Shown here: one piece after another, positions 1-9,178 of the stretch
Position numbering within the stretch: the stretch's first letter is position 1
Layout: every line of letters starts with the position of its first letter
Assembly: GCA_963701445.1 (NCBI GenBank)
Contig: CAVPAM010000045.1
Span: 14,295-78,294, forward strand
Direction: 5' to 3'
DNA from: CAKZLS01 sp963701445
GTDB taxonomy: Bacteria; Pseudomonadota; Alphaproteobacteria; Rhodospirillales; Defluviicoccaceae
Length of the DNA stretch: 64,000 nt
Position numbers and translations under genes: made by a program
The notes under the pieces: model-generated
Database searches by the model: none
What the model was told of the DNA's origin: nothing
The model's input: the letters and a program-made list of their open reading frames with translations, nothing else

Positions 1-306
1 GCGTTCATGGCCACCTTGGCGCCGGTCATCTCGGCGATCTTCACGGTATCGCCCACGTGGTCGCCATGCCCGTGGGTGACGAGGATCAAGGTCCACCTTT
101 CCGAGCGCGGCGAGATCCTTGAGGGCCTCCGGCGTTTTCGGGTTCTTGGTGATGAACGGATCGATCAGGATGACCTTGCCCCCCGGCGTCGTGATCTTGT
201 ACGCCGATTGACCGAACCACTGAACGTCCGCCGCCCAGGCGGCACCCGGGGCCGTGAAGACAATGGCAATGATGCCGGCAACCAAACCCGATAAACACTT
301 GATCAT
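1..306 (-). CDS. Metallo-beta-lactamase-fold hydrolase, exported, N-terminal part (frameshifted, cut by window edge)
   Basis: The ATG at 306 has a GGGAGGG ribosome-binding site just upstream and opens a signal peptide (MIKCLSGLVAGIIAIVFTA, then AAWAAD). The frame continues with QWFGQSAYKITTPGGK and LIDPFITKNPKTPEAL, then breaks near position 88. One base less in the AA of this region restores LVTHGHGDHVGD, the HxHxDH zinc-binding motif of the UPF0173-like metal-dependent hydrolases. The C-terminus lies outside the window. It faces away from thrC. I infer a periplasmic metal-dependent hydrolase of unknown substrate. The indel is more likely a sequence error than decay, because the motif is intact in the next frame. 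Confidence 0.75.
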   Translation of the reverse strand, partial: MIKCLSGLVAGIIAIVFTAPGAAWAADVQWFGQSAYKITTPGGKVILIDPFITKNPKTPEALKDLAALGKVDLDPRHPRAWRPRGRYREDRRDDRRQGGHER

Positions 307-515
307 TTGAACCCTCCCGCTGACATTCGTATTTGTTGAGCGTCGCAGTTGGTCAATTAGCGCGGGGGCGGCCGGTCGCAAGGCGAATCTCGCTTCGTCC
401 GCCCATCTCCCGGGGCGCCCCACCGGCATGGCTTCCACCGACGATGTCTTGCGCGCGCCCGGTGACGCTTGTATAGCCACGCAATCATGATCTCGATGGC
501 GGTGGTTGCACTCCC

Positions 516-1925
516 TTGAACTATGTGAGTACCCGTGGCGACGCGCCGGTTCTCGCGTTCGATGACGTGGTCCTGGCGGGCCTCGCCCGCGACGGCGGCC
601 TGTACCTGCCCGAAACCTGGCCACGGCTGTCGCCCGAGGACCTCCGGGCGCTGTCCGGCCTGGACTATCCTTCGCTGGCGGCCCGGATCATCGCCCCCTT
701 CGCGGCGCCCGCCGTCAGCGAGGCGGACCTCCACGCCATCGCCGTCGATGCCTACGCGAACTTCGATCATCCCGAGGTGGCTCCGCTCAAACCCCTCGGC
801 GCCGATTTGTGGCTTCTGGAGCTGTTTCACGGTCCGACCCTGGCGTTCAAGGATTTCGCGCTTCAGGTCTTGAGCCGGCTGTTCGATTTGATCCTTGCCC
901 GCCGCGGCGAGCGCATCACCATCGTCGGCGCCACCTCCGGCGATACCGGATCGGCGGCCATCGAGGCCTGCCGCGACCGCGCCGCCATCGAAATCTTCAT
1001 CCTCCACCCCAAGGGCCGGGTCTCCGAGGTGCAGCGGCGGCAGATGACCACCGTCGACGCCGCCAACGTCCACAACGTCGCCATCGAGGGCACCTTCGAC
1101 GACTGCCAGGACTTGGTCAAGGCGATGTTCAACGACGCCCCGTTCCGCGACCGGTTCAGGCTCGGAGCGGTCAATTCCATCAATTGGGCGCGGATCGTCG
1201 CCCAGGTCGTCTACTACGTCCACGCCGCCCTCGAACTCGGCGCGCCCGGGCGGGAACTGGATTTCGCCGTGCCCACCGGCAACTTCGGCAACGTGTTCGC
1301 CGGGTACGCCGCCCGCGAGATCGGCGTGCCGATCCGCCGACTGGTCATCGGTTCCAACCGCAACGATATCCTCACCCGCTTCTTCGCCTCGGGCCGGATG
1401 GAGATGGGCGCGGTGTCCCCCACCCTCAGCCCGAGCATGGACATCCAGGTGTCCAGCAACTTCGAACGGCTGCTGTTCGAACTCCATGACCGCGACGGCA
1501 AGGCGGTGAGCCGGACCATGGCGCGGTTTCGCGACGAGGGCGTCTTCGACATCGGGGAGGGCCGCTGGCGCCGGGCGCGCGAGATCTTCGACGCGGACCG
1601 GTTCGACGACGACCAGACCAAGGCGGTCATCCGCTCCGTGTTCGAGGAAACCGGCGAGCTGCTCGACCCCCACTCGGCCATCGGCGTCGCCGCCGCCCGC
1701 GCCCGGGGCGCCGGCGAGGGCGTGCCCATCGTGGCTCTCGCCACCGCCCACCCCGCGAAATTTCCGGACGCGGTGGAGGCGGCGACCAGCGTGCGGCCGC
1801 CCTTGCCGGCCCGGCTCGCCGACCTGTTCGAGCGGCCAGAGCATTACGACGTCCTGCCGGTGGCATTGTCCGCCATCGAGGACCATATCTCCCGTACATT
1901 GAACGAGCGAGGTGGCTTTTCGTGA
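516..1925 (+). CDS. thrC: Threonine synthase
   Basis: Converts O-phosphohomoserine to threonine with PLP in the cytoplasm. The start is a TTG that gives NYVSTRGDAP, which matches the conserved beginning of the family; a GTG three codons in would lose it. The PLP-lysine motif HGPTLAFKDF places the Schiff-base lysine at residue 112, and the phosphate-binding stretch GATSGDTGSAA follows about 30 residues later. At 469 residues it is the normal length of the long, bacterial/fungal-type enzyme. The stop overlaps the GTG of the following M16 peptidase by 4 nt (GTGA), so the two are co-translated, a pairing common in Alphaproteobacteria. Homoserine kinase (thrB) lies 6 kb away on the other strand. 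Confidence 0.96.
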   Translation: MNYVSTRGDAPVLAFDDVVLAGLARDGGLYLPETWPRLSPEDLRALSGLDYPSLAARIIAPFAAPAVSEADLHAIAVDAYANFDHPEVAPLKPLGADLWLLELFHGPTLAFKDFALQVLSRLFDLILARRGERITIVGATSGDTGSAAIEACRDRAAIEIFILHPKGRVSEVQRRQMTTVDAANVHNVAIEGTFDDCQDLVKAMFNDAPFRDRFRLGAVNSINWARIVAQVVYYVHAALELGAPGRELDFAVPTGNFGNVFAGYAAREIGVPIRRLVIGSNRNDILTRFFASGRMEMGAVSPTLSPSMDIQVSSNFERLLFELHDRDGKAVSRTMARFRDEGVFDIGEGRWRRAREIFDADRFDDDQTKAVIRSVFEETGELLDPHSAIGVAAARARGAGEGVPIVALATAHPAKFPDAVEAATSVRPPLPARLADLFERPEHYDVLPVALSAIEDHISRTLNERGGFS

Positions 1926-3181
1926 GCAGAGTTCAGGTTTCCACGTTGTCCAATGGGCTGAGGGTGGCCACGGATCCGATGGATGCGGTGGAAACCATAT
2001 CCGTGGGCGCCTGGATCGAAACCGGCAGCCGTTACGAGAGCCCGAAGATCAACGGCATCTCGCACCTGCTCGAACACATGGTTTTCAAGGGAACGCGCAA
2101 GCGCGACGCCCGCGCCATCGCCGAGGATATCGAAGCCGTCGGCGGTCATCTGAACGCCCACACTTCCCGGGAATACACGGCGTTCTACGCCAAGGTGCTC
2201 AAGGAGGACGCCCGCCTGGCCGTGGATATCATCTCGGACATGGTGCAGAACGCCACCCTCGACCCCGACGAACTCGACCGCGAGCGCACCGTGGTGATGC
2301 AGGAAATCATGCAGTCCCTCGACACCCCCGACGACGTGGTGTTCGACCGGTTCCAGGAAACGGCGTTTCCCGACCAATCGCTGGGGCGCTCGGTGCTCGG
2401 CGCCGCCGAGTTGATCCGGGACATGCCGCGCGAACAACTCTGCCTGTACATGGGCGATCGATATCAGGCAAAACACATGGTGATCGCGGCGGCCGGCCGG
2501 ATCGAGCACCAGACGGTCGTGGACTTGGCCGAGGAGGCGTTCGCCGACCTGCCGGGCGGCGGCGATTTCGGTTACGAGCCGGCCTGCTACAAGGGTGGCG
2601 ACTGGCGCGAGGAGCGCGATCTCGAGCAGGTTCACGTCATCCTCGGTTTCGAGGGGCTCGGTTACCGCGACCCGGATTTCTACGCGGTGTCGGTGCTGTC
2701 CACCCTGTTCGGCGGCGGCATGTCGTCGCGCCTGTTCCAGGAAGTGCGGGAGAAACGCGGTCTGGTGTACAGCATCTACAGCTTCCCGGCGGCCTACGTG
2801 GATGGCGGCCTGTTCGGCATCTACGCGGGCACAGGCCAGAAGGAAGTGGCGGAACTGATCCCCCTCGTCTGCGAGGAGATCTCCAAGGTGGGCGCCCATG
2901 TCGGCGAGGAAGAAGTGGCGCGCGCCCGCGCCCAGCTCAAGTCCAGCATCCTGATGTCGCTGGAGAGCACCACGTCGCGCTGCGAACAGCTGGCGCGTCA
3001 GTTGATGGTGTTCGGACGGCCGCTGACGGTGCCGGAGATCGTCGCGAAGGTGGAGGCCGTGGATACCGAAAGCGTCACCCGGGTGGCCCGGCGGCTCGCG
3101 ACCACGCCGCCGACGGTGGCGGCACTCGGCCCATTGGGGAACCTGGAAAGCTACGACAGAGTCCTGGAGCGGCTCGCCTAA
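1922..3181 (+). CDS. M16-family zinc peptidase (processing-peptidase-like)
   Basis: A 419-residue member of the pitrilysin/mitochondrial-processing-peptidase family. The inverted zinc motif HLLEH is at residues 48-52 and the third ligand, Glu128, lies exactly 76 residues after the second His in RERTVVMQEI. The C-terminal half carries the inactive M16 domain with the R/Y signature (GGGMSSRLFQEVREKRGLVY). No signal peptide is visible, so it is probably cytoplasmic. It is translationally coupled to thrC. The substrate is unknown; bacterial homologues are thought to degrade peptides. The GTG start is supported by the overlap and by the SNGLRVATD opening typical of the family. Confidence 0.93.
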   Translation: MSRVQVSTLSNGLRVATDPMDAVETISVGAWIETGSRYESPKINGISHLLEHMVFKGTRKRDARAIAEDIEAVGGHLNAHTSREYTAFYAKVLKEDARLAVDIISDMVQNATLDPDELDRERTVVMQEIMQSLDTPDDVVFDRFQETAFPDQSLGRSVLGAAELIRDMPREQLCLYMGDRYQAKHMVIAAAGRIEHQTVVDLAEEAFADLPGGGDFGYEPACYKGGDWREERDLEQVHVILGFEGLGYRDPDFYAVSVLSTLFGGGMSSRLFQEVREKRGLVYSIYSFPAAYVDGGLFGIYAGTGQKEVAELIPLVCEEISKVGAHVGEEEVARARAQLKSSILMSLESTTSRCEQLARQLMVFGRPLTVPEIVAKVEAVDTESVTRVARRLATTPPTVAALGPLGNLESYDRVLERLA

Positions 3182-3186
3182 CCGCC

Positions 3187-3762
3187 TCAGGCGTGTCCGG
3201 CCGCGTCCGAGAGCATGCGGGGGTCGATCCCGAGCTTGCCCATGGCCCGGTCCCATTTCGTATTCAGGTCGGCATCGAACACGAGGCCGTCGTCGGCGCC
3301 CACGCTCAGCCAGCCATTCGCCTTGATTTCGGAATCCAGTTGGCCGGGTCCCCAGCCGGCGTATCCCAGCGCGAGAAGATGGCGCCTGGGCCCCTTTCCG
3401 GCCGCGATCGCCTTGAGGATTTCCACCGTGGCGGTCAACGCTATTCCATCCGCCACCACCATGGTTCCCTCCTGCAGGTAATCAGGGGAGTGCAGGACGA
3501 ATCCGCGGCCGGTTTCCACCGGCCCGCCGAAATGAACCTCGACGTGCTCCGTCATGGCGGACGTATCGATATCCAGTTGATCGAGCAGGTCGGGAAAACT
3601 CAGGGCATCGAGCGATCGGTTGACCACGAGACCCATTGCGCCCTCGGCATTGTGGGCGCACATGTAGATCACTGTCTTGGCGAACCGGGCGTCCGGCATG
3701 CCAGGCATCGCCACCAGCAACTGCCCGACCAGATAACTGTCATTCAGTGAATTGCCCGACAT
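3187..3762 (-). CDS. YqgE/AlgH family protein (UPF0301)
   Basis: A 191-residue protein starting at ATG 3762 (MSGNSLNDSYLVGQ) behind a GAGGA ribosome-binding site. Upstream in-frame codons are arginine-rich and unlike the family, so a longer start is rejected. Family signatures are LLVAMPGMPDARFAKTVIYM, MGLVVNRSLD and VHFGGPVETGRGFVLHS. The family is widespread in proteobacteria; AlgH has been linked to alginate regulation in Pseudomonas, but its biochemical role is not settled. It is convergent with the M16 peptidase, with 5 nt between the two stop codons, and divergent from the DsbD-like gene. Confidence 0.93.
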   Translation of the reverse strand: MSGNSLNDSYLVGQLLVAMPGMPDARFAKTVIYMCAHNAEGAMGLVVNRSLDALSFPDLLDQLDIDTSAMTEHVEVHFGGPVETGRGFVLHSPDYLQEGTMVVADGIALTATVEILKAIAAGKGPRRHLLALGYAGWGPGQLDSEIKANGWLSVGADDGLVFDADLNTKWDRAMGKLGIDPRMLSDAAGHA

Positions 3763-4029
3763 GCTGTCCTCTGCGATTCGATCCCTGATCTTAACATAAC
3801 CCGGCGCGGCTTTGTAGCGCGGGCGACGGTCACAAGGCCGTCGTCTCGCACGGCCGACGGTACGATCCGCCATGCTCATCGACGAAGCCGTTGATTCTAT
3901 ATTTGGGTTCGCCCCGGCCGATAAACCACTCCGCCGGCCGCGGGTCCGGCCCCCCGGCCGGCATGCGGCGCGCGCGCGAATCGATCAAAGAACTATGGAC
4001 AAGCGCTTTCCGGCGCAACATGGTCCGGC

Positions 4030-6159
4030 ATGACCGGCGCCAAGTTGAAATCCGTCGTCCGCGCCGCCGTCGGGTGTTTCTGCCTGGCGGCGCTGGCGTG
4101 CGTCTTGTCGCCGGCGCGCGGGGCGGCCCAGTCCTCCGAATGGGTCGGGGCGGAACATGGTGCCGTGCGCCTGATCGGCGCCACCAGCGCGGTCGGCGAC
4201 GGGGAAACCGTCAATCTCGGCCTGCAGTTCGAACTGCGCGACGGCTGGAAGATTTACTGGCGCTCGCCGGGGGATGCCGGTTTCCCGCCCAGCATCGATT
4301 GGACGGGCTCCGCCAATCTCGCGGACGCGCGCCTGTCGTGGCCGATCCCGGTCCGGTTTTCGATCCTCGGTCTCGAAACCATCGGCTACAAGCACGAAGT
4401 GGTGCTGCCCATCGCCGCCCGGCTGGCCCGCCCCGGCGCGGCCCTGGACCTGCGCGCGGCGGTGGACTATCTGGCCTGTTCGGACATCTGCGTTCCCTAC
4501 ACCGCCAACCTGGCGCTGACCGTGCCGGCGGGCCCCGCCGAGCCGGGGGAGTTCGCGCCCCTGATCAGCCGCTTCGAAAACCGCGTGCCCGGAGAAAGCG
4601 GGACTCTCGGCCTCGCGATCGACGGAGTGACGGCCGCCGGCGGAGACACCGGAGCGGCGCTTCGCCTGACCGCCACGTCCGCCCTGCCCTTCACCCAACC
4701 GGACGCGTTCGTCGAAGGCCCCGTCGAACTGGCTTTCGGACCGCCGCAAGTGGACCTGATCAACGGCGGCCGGACGGCCATTCTGGACATGGAGGTGTTC
4801 GGAGCCGAGGATCTGGATCGCCCGCTCGCGGGACTCGACCTCACGGTGACCCTGGTGGATGGGGATCGGGGTGTGGAACGCACCCTCGCCGTCGGGAGCA
4901 CGGCCACTCCCTCGAGCGGAGTCGCGGAGCCGCCCGCCGAAGCGACGTCGCTTCTCGTCATGCTCGCCCTTGGTTTCCTTGGCGGCCTGATCCTCAACTT
5001 GATGCCGTGCGTCCTCCCGGTGCTGTCCTTAAAGCTGTTGGGGGCGGTCGGCCACGGCGGCGGCGATCCACGCCGGGTACGGTTGAGCTTCATCGCCTCG
5101 GCGCTCGGGATCGTGTTCTCTTTCATGGTGCTGGCCGCCACGCTGGCGGCGATGAAAACGCTCGGCGCCCCGGTGAGCTGGGGATTGCAGTTCCAGCAAA
5201 CCTGGTTCCTCGTCGCCATGGTCCTGGTCATGACACTGTTCGCCTTCAACCTATGGGGATTGTTCGAAATCCGGCTGCCGGGCGCCATCTCCGACGCCGG
5301 CGCGCGCGTCGGGCACGTTCACGGTCTCGGCGGCCACTTCCTCATGGGCGCGTTGGCGACCCTGCTCGCCACGCCATGCTCCGCGCCTTTCCTCGGAACC
5401 GCCATCGGCTTCGCCCTGGCGCGCGGTACCGGCGAGATCTTCGCCATCTTCGCGGCGCTGGGAGCCGGCCTCGCCGCGCCCTACCTTGCCGTCGCGGCGG
5501 TCCCCAGGCTGGCGACCGCGCTGCCCCGCCCGGGACCGTGGATGATCTGGCTCCGGCGCGTCCTGGGCGTGGCCCTGGCGGCGACGGGTCTCTGGCTGTT
5601 GAGCGTTCTCGCCGCCGAGGCGGGCGTCGCGGGAGCGTTGGCCGTCGGCGCGTTGGCCGTGGCCGCCGCCGTCGCGGTCTCGGTGGCGGCCCGTTCCGGC
5701 CACCGGCTGGCCAAGGGTGGCCGCTGGCTGGCGGCGGGCCTGGCCGTGACCGCCCTGGCGATCCCCATGCCTACCGGCGATCACCGCCCCGAACCTCTCG
5801 ACGGCGCCTGGATCCCCTTCGACGAGGCCGCGATCCCGGGGCTGGTCGGCGACGGGCAAGTGGTTTTCGTCAACATCACCGCCGACTGGTGCATTACCTG
5901 CAAGGTCAACGACGCGCTGGTCCTGTCCACGCGCGAGGTCGGCGAAAAACTGGGGTCGGACAACGTCGTCGCCATGCGCGGCGACTGGACCCGGCCGGAC
6001 GAGGGAATAACCCGCTACCTCGCCGGGTTCGGCCGTTACGGCATTCCCTTCGACGCCGTGTACGGTCCCGGTTTGCCCGATGGCGAAGCCTTGCCGGAGC
6101 TGCTGTCCACGGACATGGTGCTCGGCGCGATCGATCGCGCCGCCACGGCGCCCCGCTGA
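4030..6159 (+). CDS. DsbD/ScsB-type thiol:disulfide interchange reductase
   Basis: A 709-residue inner-membrane electron carrier predicted to move reducing power from cytoplasmic thioredoxin to periplasmic proteins. It has a signal peptide (to about residue 35), a periplasmic DsbD-type alpha domain with a Cys pair in YLACSDICVPY, a polytopic CcdA-like core with its first Cys in LMPCVLPVLSLK (Cys327) and the second in LATPCSAPF, and a C-terminal thioredoxin domain with ADWCITCK (Cys621, Cys624). All three redox Cys pairs are present. The large N-terminal domain resembles ScsB of the copper-suppression family more than short CcdA. A peroxiredoxin follows 100 bp downstream, which fits a redox-defence role. 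No ScsC/ScsD partner is next to it. Confidence 0.9.
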   Translation: MTGAKLKSVVRAAVGCFCLAALACVLSPARGAAQSSEWVGAEHGAVRLIGATSAVGDGETVNLGLQFELRDGWKIYWRSPGDAGFPPSIDWTGSANLADARLSWPIPVRFSILGLETIGYKHEVVLPIAARLARPGAALDLRAAVDYLACSDICVPYTANLALTVPAGPAEPGEFAPLISRFENRVPGESGTLGLAIDGVTAAGGDTGAALRLTATSALPFTQPDAFVEGPVELAFGPPQVDLINGGRTAILDMEVFGAEDLDRPLAGLDLTVTLVDGDRGVERTLAVGSTATPSSGVAEPPAEATSLLVMLALGFLGGLILNLMPCVLPVLSLKLLGAVGHGGGDPRRVRLSFIASALGIVFSFMVLAATLAAMKTLGAPVSWGLQFQQTWFLVAMVLVMTLFAFNLWGLFEIRLPGAISDAGARVGHVHGLGGHFLMGALATLLATPCSAPFLGTAIGFALARGTGEIFAIFAALGAGLAAPYLAVAAVPRLATALPRPGPWMIWLRRVLGVALAATGLWLLSVLAAEAGVAGALAVGALAVAAAVAVSVAARSGHRLAKGGRWLAAGLAVTALAIPMPTGDHRPEPLDGAWIPFDEAAIPGLVGDGQVVFVNITADWCITCKVNDALVLSTREVGEKLGSDNVVAMRGDWTRPDEGITRYLAGFGRYGIPFDAVYGPGLPDGEALPELLSTDMVLGAIDRAATAPR

Positions 6160-6264
6160 CCTCGCGCGGCGGAAAGATTTTGAATTTGCCCGGTGCATCC
6201 CCTATCTCTCTAGCAAGCGGGCGCTGATGCCCGCGTCAATGTTCACGCTGAACGGGGGAAGACA

Positions 6265-6747
6265 ATGACAATCAAAGTGGGCGACAGGATCCCATCGGTA
6301 ACGCTGATGAAAATGGGCCCCGACGGCCCGGGACCCATCAGTACCGACGATATTTTCGCGGGGAAGAAGGTGGCATTTTTCGGCGTTCCGGGTGCTTTTA
6401 CGCCGACGTGCTCGGCGAAGCACGTTCCCGGCTTCGTTGAAAAGGCGGACGCCCTGAAGGGGAAAGGTGTCGACAGCATCGTTTGCACGTCCGTCAACGA
6501 CGTGTTCGTCATGGGCGCCTGGGCCAAGGATCAGAACACCGGCGACACGGTGGAAATGGTTGCGGACGGCGACGCGGCCTTCACCAAGGCGGCGGGTCTG
6601 GAACTGGACCTGACCGGCAAGGGACTGGGCTTGCGCAACGAGCGTTTTTCCATGCTCGTCGACGACGGCGTGGTCAAGGTCCTGAACATCGACCCGGCCG
6701 GCGCGTTCGAAACCACCAGCGCGGAGGCGCTGCTCAAGCAAATCTGA
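6265..6747 (+). CDS. Peroxiredoxin, Prx5 family
   Basis: A 160-residue thiol peroxidase that reduces hydrogen and organic peroxides. The peroxidatic Cys49 sits in GVPGAFTPTCSAKHVPGF, which is diagnostic for the Prx5 group. Length and the C-terminal pattern match single-domain members without a fused glutaredoxin. ATG 6265 has a GGGGAA ribosome-binding site 5-6 nt upstream. A clear rho-independent terminator follows 32 nt after the stop, so this is the last gene of its transcript. Related Alphaproteobacteria often carry a peroxiredoxin close to thrB-rnhA, as here. Confidence 0.95.
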   Translation: MTIKVGDRIPSVTLMKMGPDGPGPISTDDIFAGKKVAFFGVPGAFTPTCSAKHVPGFVEKADALKGKGVDSIVCTSVNDVFVMGAWAKDQNTGDTVEMVADGDAAFTKAAGLELDLTGKGLGLRNERFSMLVDDGVVKVLNIDPAGAFETTSAEALLKQI

Positions 6748-6778
6748 GCGAAAAAAAGAGAGACACCGCGACTGCGAC

Positions 6779-6805
6779 AAGGGCCCCTTCCGGGGCCTTT
6801 GTTTT
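6779..6805 (+). terminator. Rho-independent terminator after the peroxiredoxin gene
   Basis: A GGCCCC / GGGGCC stem (6782-6787 with 6792-6797, TTCC loop) extends outward by a G-U pair and two A-T pairs and is followed by TTTGTTTT. It sits 32 nt after the stop codon of the peroxiredoxin and before the convergent hemerythrin gene, which it could also serve weakly. Confidence 0.85.
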
Positions 6806-6840
6806 GCGCCAGTCTTCCCATAGGCGCGCCAGGGAGCTTC

Positions 6841-7338
6841 TTATCCGGCGGCGTTCGGCCGCAGGACGTAAACCCTGTTGTCGTCCGCCATTTCAAACAG
6901 CGGCGGCCCGGCGGCCTGGGCCGCCTCCTCGGCTTGCGGCTTTCCAGCCACGTAGGGCTTGAAGGCCATGTCCTGAATCAGGATGTGGTGGCGCAACCAG
7001 TCGATCAGGTAGTCGAGCAGTTCGCTCGCCATCCTGGGCGTTCCGGCGCCGTCAAAATGATCACGAAGGCCCTGAATATAGCGGGCGAACTCCTGATGCT
7101 CCGAATGGTGAAAGGCCCGTCCCGGGAACTTGCACGCCGCCAGTACCCGTTCCTCCCGGGCGAAATGATACCGTCCGTACACCAGCAGGGTATCGAGAAC
7201 GGTCTCGATCATCCGCCGCGAATCTTCGTGATCCCGAATGTCATGCAGCAGGTCGATGATCCTGATGAGGCATTTATGATCGGAGTCGATCGCCGCGACC
7301 CCGACACTCATCTCCTTCGACCACTGAAAGCACGACAT
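6841..7338 (-). CDS. Bacteriohemerythrin
   Basis: A diiron oxygen-binding four-helix protein of 165 residues from ATG 7338 (MSCFQWSKEMSVGV), chosen because it begins as hemerythrins do and has AGAGG upstream; the longer frame adds a Cys/Arg-rich stretch with no counterpart. The iron ligands appear in order: His in DSDHK, His and Glu in YHFAREERV, two His in HHSEHQEF, then His and Asp in WLRHHILIQDMAFK. A C-terminal tail of about 35 residues follows the last ligand. Likely role: oxygen storage, delivery or sensing in microaerobic growth. Confidence 0.92.
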   Translation of the reverse strand: MSCFQWSKEMSVGVAAIDSDHKCLIRIIDLLHDIRDHEDSRRMIETVLDTLLVYGRYHFAREERVLAACKFPGRAFHHSEHQEFARYIQGLRDHFDGAGTPRMASELLDYLIDWLRHHILIQDMAFKPYVAGKPQAEEAAQAAGPPLFEMADDNRVYVLRPNAAG

Positions 7339-7508
7339 TCGCGGGCACCTCTCTGCCGCCGATCCAGAGTCCGCCGGGAGTCCGGCCGGGGTCCGGGAAG
7401 AATTGGCACTGCAAAAAGTGTAGCACGGTGCCCGGCCCAATAACCATTAAAAAAATGCCGTTACTTGGACGGAAACCGCTCCGCCGAGCCCGCGGATTTC
7501 AACCCATG

Positions 7509-7530
7509 CGGTCCGCCGGACGGCGGACCG
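7509..7530 (-). terminator. Strong hairpin after rnhA
   Basis: A perfect 9-bp stem (CGGTCCGCC with GGCGGACCG) around a 4-nt loop lies 10 nt beyond the rnhA stop codon. No U-tract follows on the minus strand, so it may be a processing or stabilising 3' end rather than a classical terminator. Confidence 0.5.
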
Positions 7531-7540
7531 GCCGTCCCGT

Positions 7541-8011
7541 TCAGGGCTTGAACCGCCGCGCCGCCTCCGCGGCCAACCGGTCCGCGTGCTCGTTTCCGGG
7601 GTGTCCGGCGTGCCCCTTGACCCAATGCCACTCGACCCGGTGCCGGGCCATGGCCTCTTCCAGTCGCATCCAGAGATCCACGTTCTTCACGGGTTTCTTG
7701 CCGGCGGTTCTCCAACCGTTCCGTTTCCAATTGTGGATCCACTTGGTGATTCCGTCGCGGACATAGGTGCTGTCCGTATGAAGTCGCACCGTCGAACTCC
7801 GCTTCAGGGCGGCGAGCCCCTGGATCGCGGCCGTCAGTTCCATGCGGTTGTTGGTGGTCTCGCCCTCGCCGCCGCTGAGTTCCTTTTCGACGCCGCGCCA
7901 TTTCAGCACGGCGCCCCAGCCGCCGGGACCCGGATTGCCGAGGCAGGCCCCGTCCGAGTAGATATCGATCCCGGCGTCCTCGCTGCTTTCCCCGGATTCC
8001 GCCATGGTCAC
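7541..8011 (-). CDS. rnhA: Ribonuclease HI
   Basis: Cleaves the RNA strand of RNA-DNA hybrids. All catalytic residues are visible in the 156-residue product: Asp20 (IYSDGACLGNPGPGGWG), Glu58 (NNRMELTAA), Asp80 (HTDSTYV) and Asp144 (GNEHADRLA), with His134 in KGHAGH. The GTG at 8011 overlaps the thrB stop by 4 nt; an ATG two codons later is an alternative start. It is the second gene of the thrB-rnhA operon, an arrangement conserved in Alphaproteobacteria, and ends in a strong hairpin. Confidence 0.96.
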   Translation of the reverse strand: MTMAESGESSEDAGIDIYSDGACLGNPGPGGWGAVLKWRGVEKELSGGEGETTNNRMELTAAIQGLAALKRSSTVRLHTDSTYVRDGITKWIHNWKRNGWRTAGKKPVKNVDLWMRLEEAMARHRVEWHWVKGHAGHPGNEHADRLAAEAARRFKP

Positions 8012-8967
8012 AGACCGTACCCGGCGAAGCTTCGCACGCCCCGGTGGAACCGCATTTTACGGATATATTCCATCGGGTTTTTCGGAGTGACCAGGGCGTC
8101 GGACGGCGTGTTCAGCCAGTCGTAGAGCCGCGTCAGCAAGAACCGCATGGCGGCGCCACGGGCGAGAATCGGCAGCGCGTCGAGTTCGTCGTCGGAAAGC
8201 GCGCGCACCTCGCCGTAGGCGTTGACCAGACGGCGGGCCTTGGTGGTGTTGAGGCTGCCGTCGGACTCGAAACACCAGGCGTTCAGGCAGACGGCCAGGT
8301 CGTAGGCGAAGAAGTCGCTGCAGGCGAAATAGAAGTCGATGATGCCCGAAAGCCGGTCGCCGTCGAAGAACACGTTGTCGGGAAAAAGATCGGCGTGAAT
8401 GACCCCGGACGGAAGGGAGACCGGCCACTCCCTCTCCAGCGCCGTCAGTTCCTCATCCAGTTCCGTCACAAGATCGGCGGCAACGTCGTCGCCCGACGCC
8501 GTCGCCGCCGCGAACAGCGGACGCCAGCCGGCGACGGACAGGTCGTTGGGCCGGGTCATGGAAAAATCGGCGGCGGCGACGTGCATGCGCGCCATGGCCT
8601 CCCCGAGGGCCGCGCAGTGGGCGAGCGTCGGGCGCCGCGGCCACATGCCCTTCAGAAACGTCACGATGACCGCCGCGCGCCCCGCCAGCCTCCTCAACGT
8701 CTGCCCGTCGCGGCCGTGGACCGGCGTCGGACACGGGATCCCGCGCTGGGCGAGATGCTCCATGAGGCCCAGAAAAAACGGCAGATCCTCCACCTTGACC
8801 CGCTTTTCGTAGAGCGTGAGGATGAAGGTCCCGGCATCGGTGACCAGCAAGTAGTTGGTGTTCTCGATGCCCTCGGCGATCCCCTTGCAGGCGACAACCT
8901 GGCCGATGTCGTAGTCGGCGGCGAACCGCGCGACCTCCTCATCGGTAATTTCAGTATAAACGGCCAT
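8008..8967 (-). CDS. thrB: Homoserine kinase, ThrB type II (aminoglycoside-phosphotransferase fold)
   Basis: Phosphorylates homoserine to feed threonine synthase. The 319-residue protein opens MAVYTEITDEEVARFAADY, typical of proteobacterial ThrB. The catalytic motif VIHADLFPDNVFF (HxDxxxxN) and the following SGIIDFYFACSDFFAYDLA metal-binding Asp are intact. It is translationally coupled to rnhA. The gene faces away from the CDGSH gene, leaving a region of about 210 bp for divergent promoters. The usual alphaproteobacterial upstream neighbour ispH is absent here. Confidence 0.96.
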   Translation of the reverse strand: MAVYTEITDEEVARFAADYDIGQVVACKGIAEGIENTNYLLVTDAGTFILTLYEKRVKVEDLPFFLGLMEHLAQRGIPCPTPVHGRDGQTLRRLAGRAAVIVTFLKGMWPRRPTLAHCAALGEAMARMHVAAADFSMTRPNDLSVAGWRPLFAAATASGDDVAADLVTELDEELTALEREWPVSLPSGVIHADLFPDNVFFDGDRLSGIIDFYFACSDFFAYDLAVCLNAWCFESDGSLNTTKARRLVNAYGEVRALSDDELDALPILARGAAMRFLLTRLYDWLNTPSDALVTPKNPMEYIRKMRFHRGVRSFAGYGL

Positions 8968-9178
8968 TTTTCATTTCGTTCCGGCTGAGCGCCCCAACCA
9001 TAGTGCAAACAATCGCCCATGGAGAACGTTGGTACACGCCGGGACGCGCGTTCCGCAAGTGCGCGTCGCGATCAGGGAGCGCGGATCGCGCTTGTTCTGG
9101 CAACGGCCGTCATTTAGAGTCCGGCGCTTGAACCGTGGCGACCTCCCAAGGATCCCATCAATCATCGAAAGTCCGATC

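Noticed and set aside
357..1886. Long minus-strand frame opposite thrC
   Set aside because: Antisense shadow of thrC with His/Gly/Asp-rich composition and no recognisable domain.
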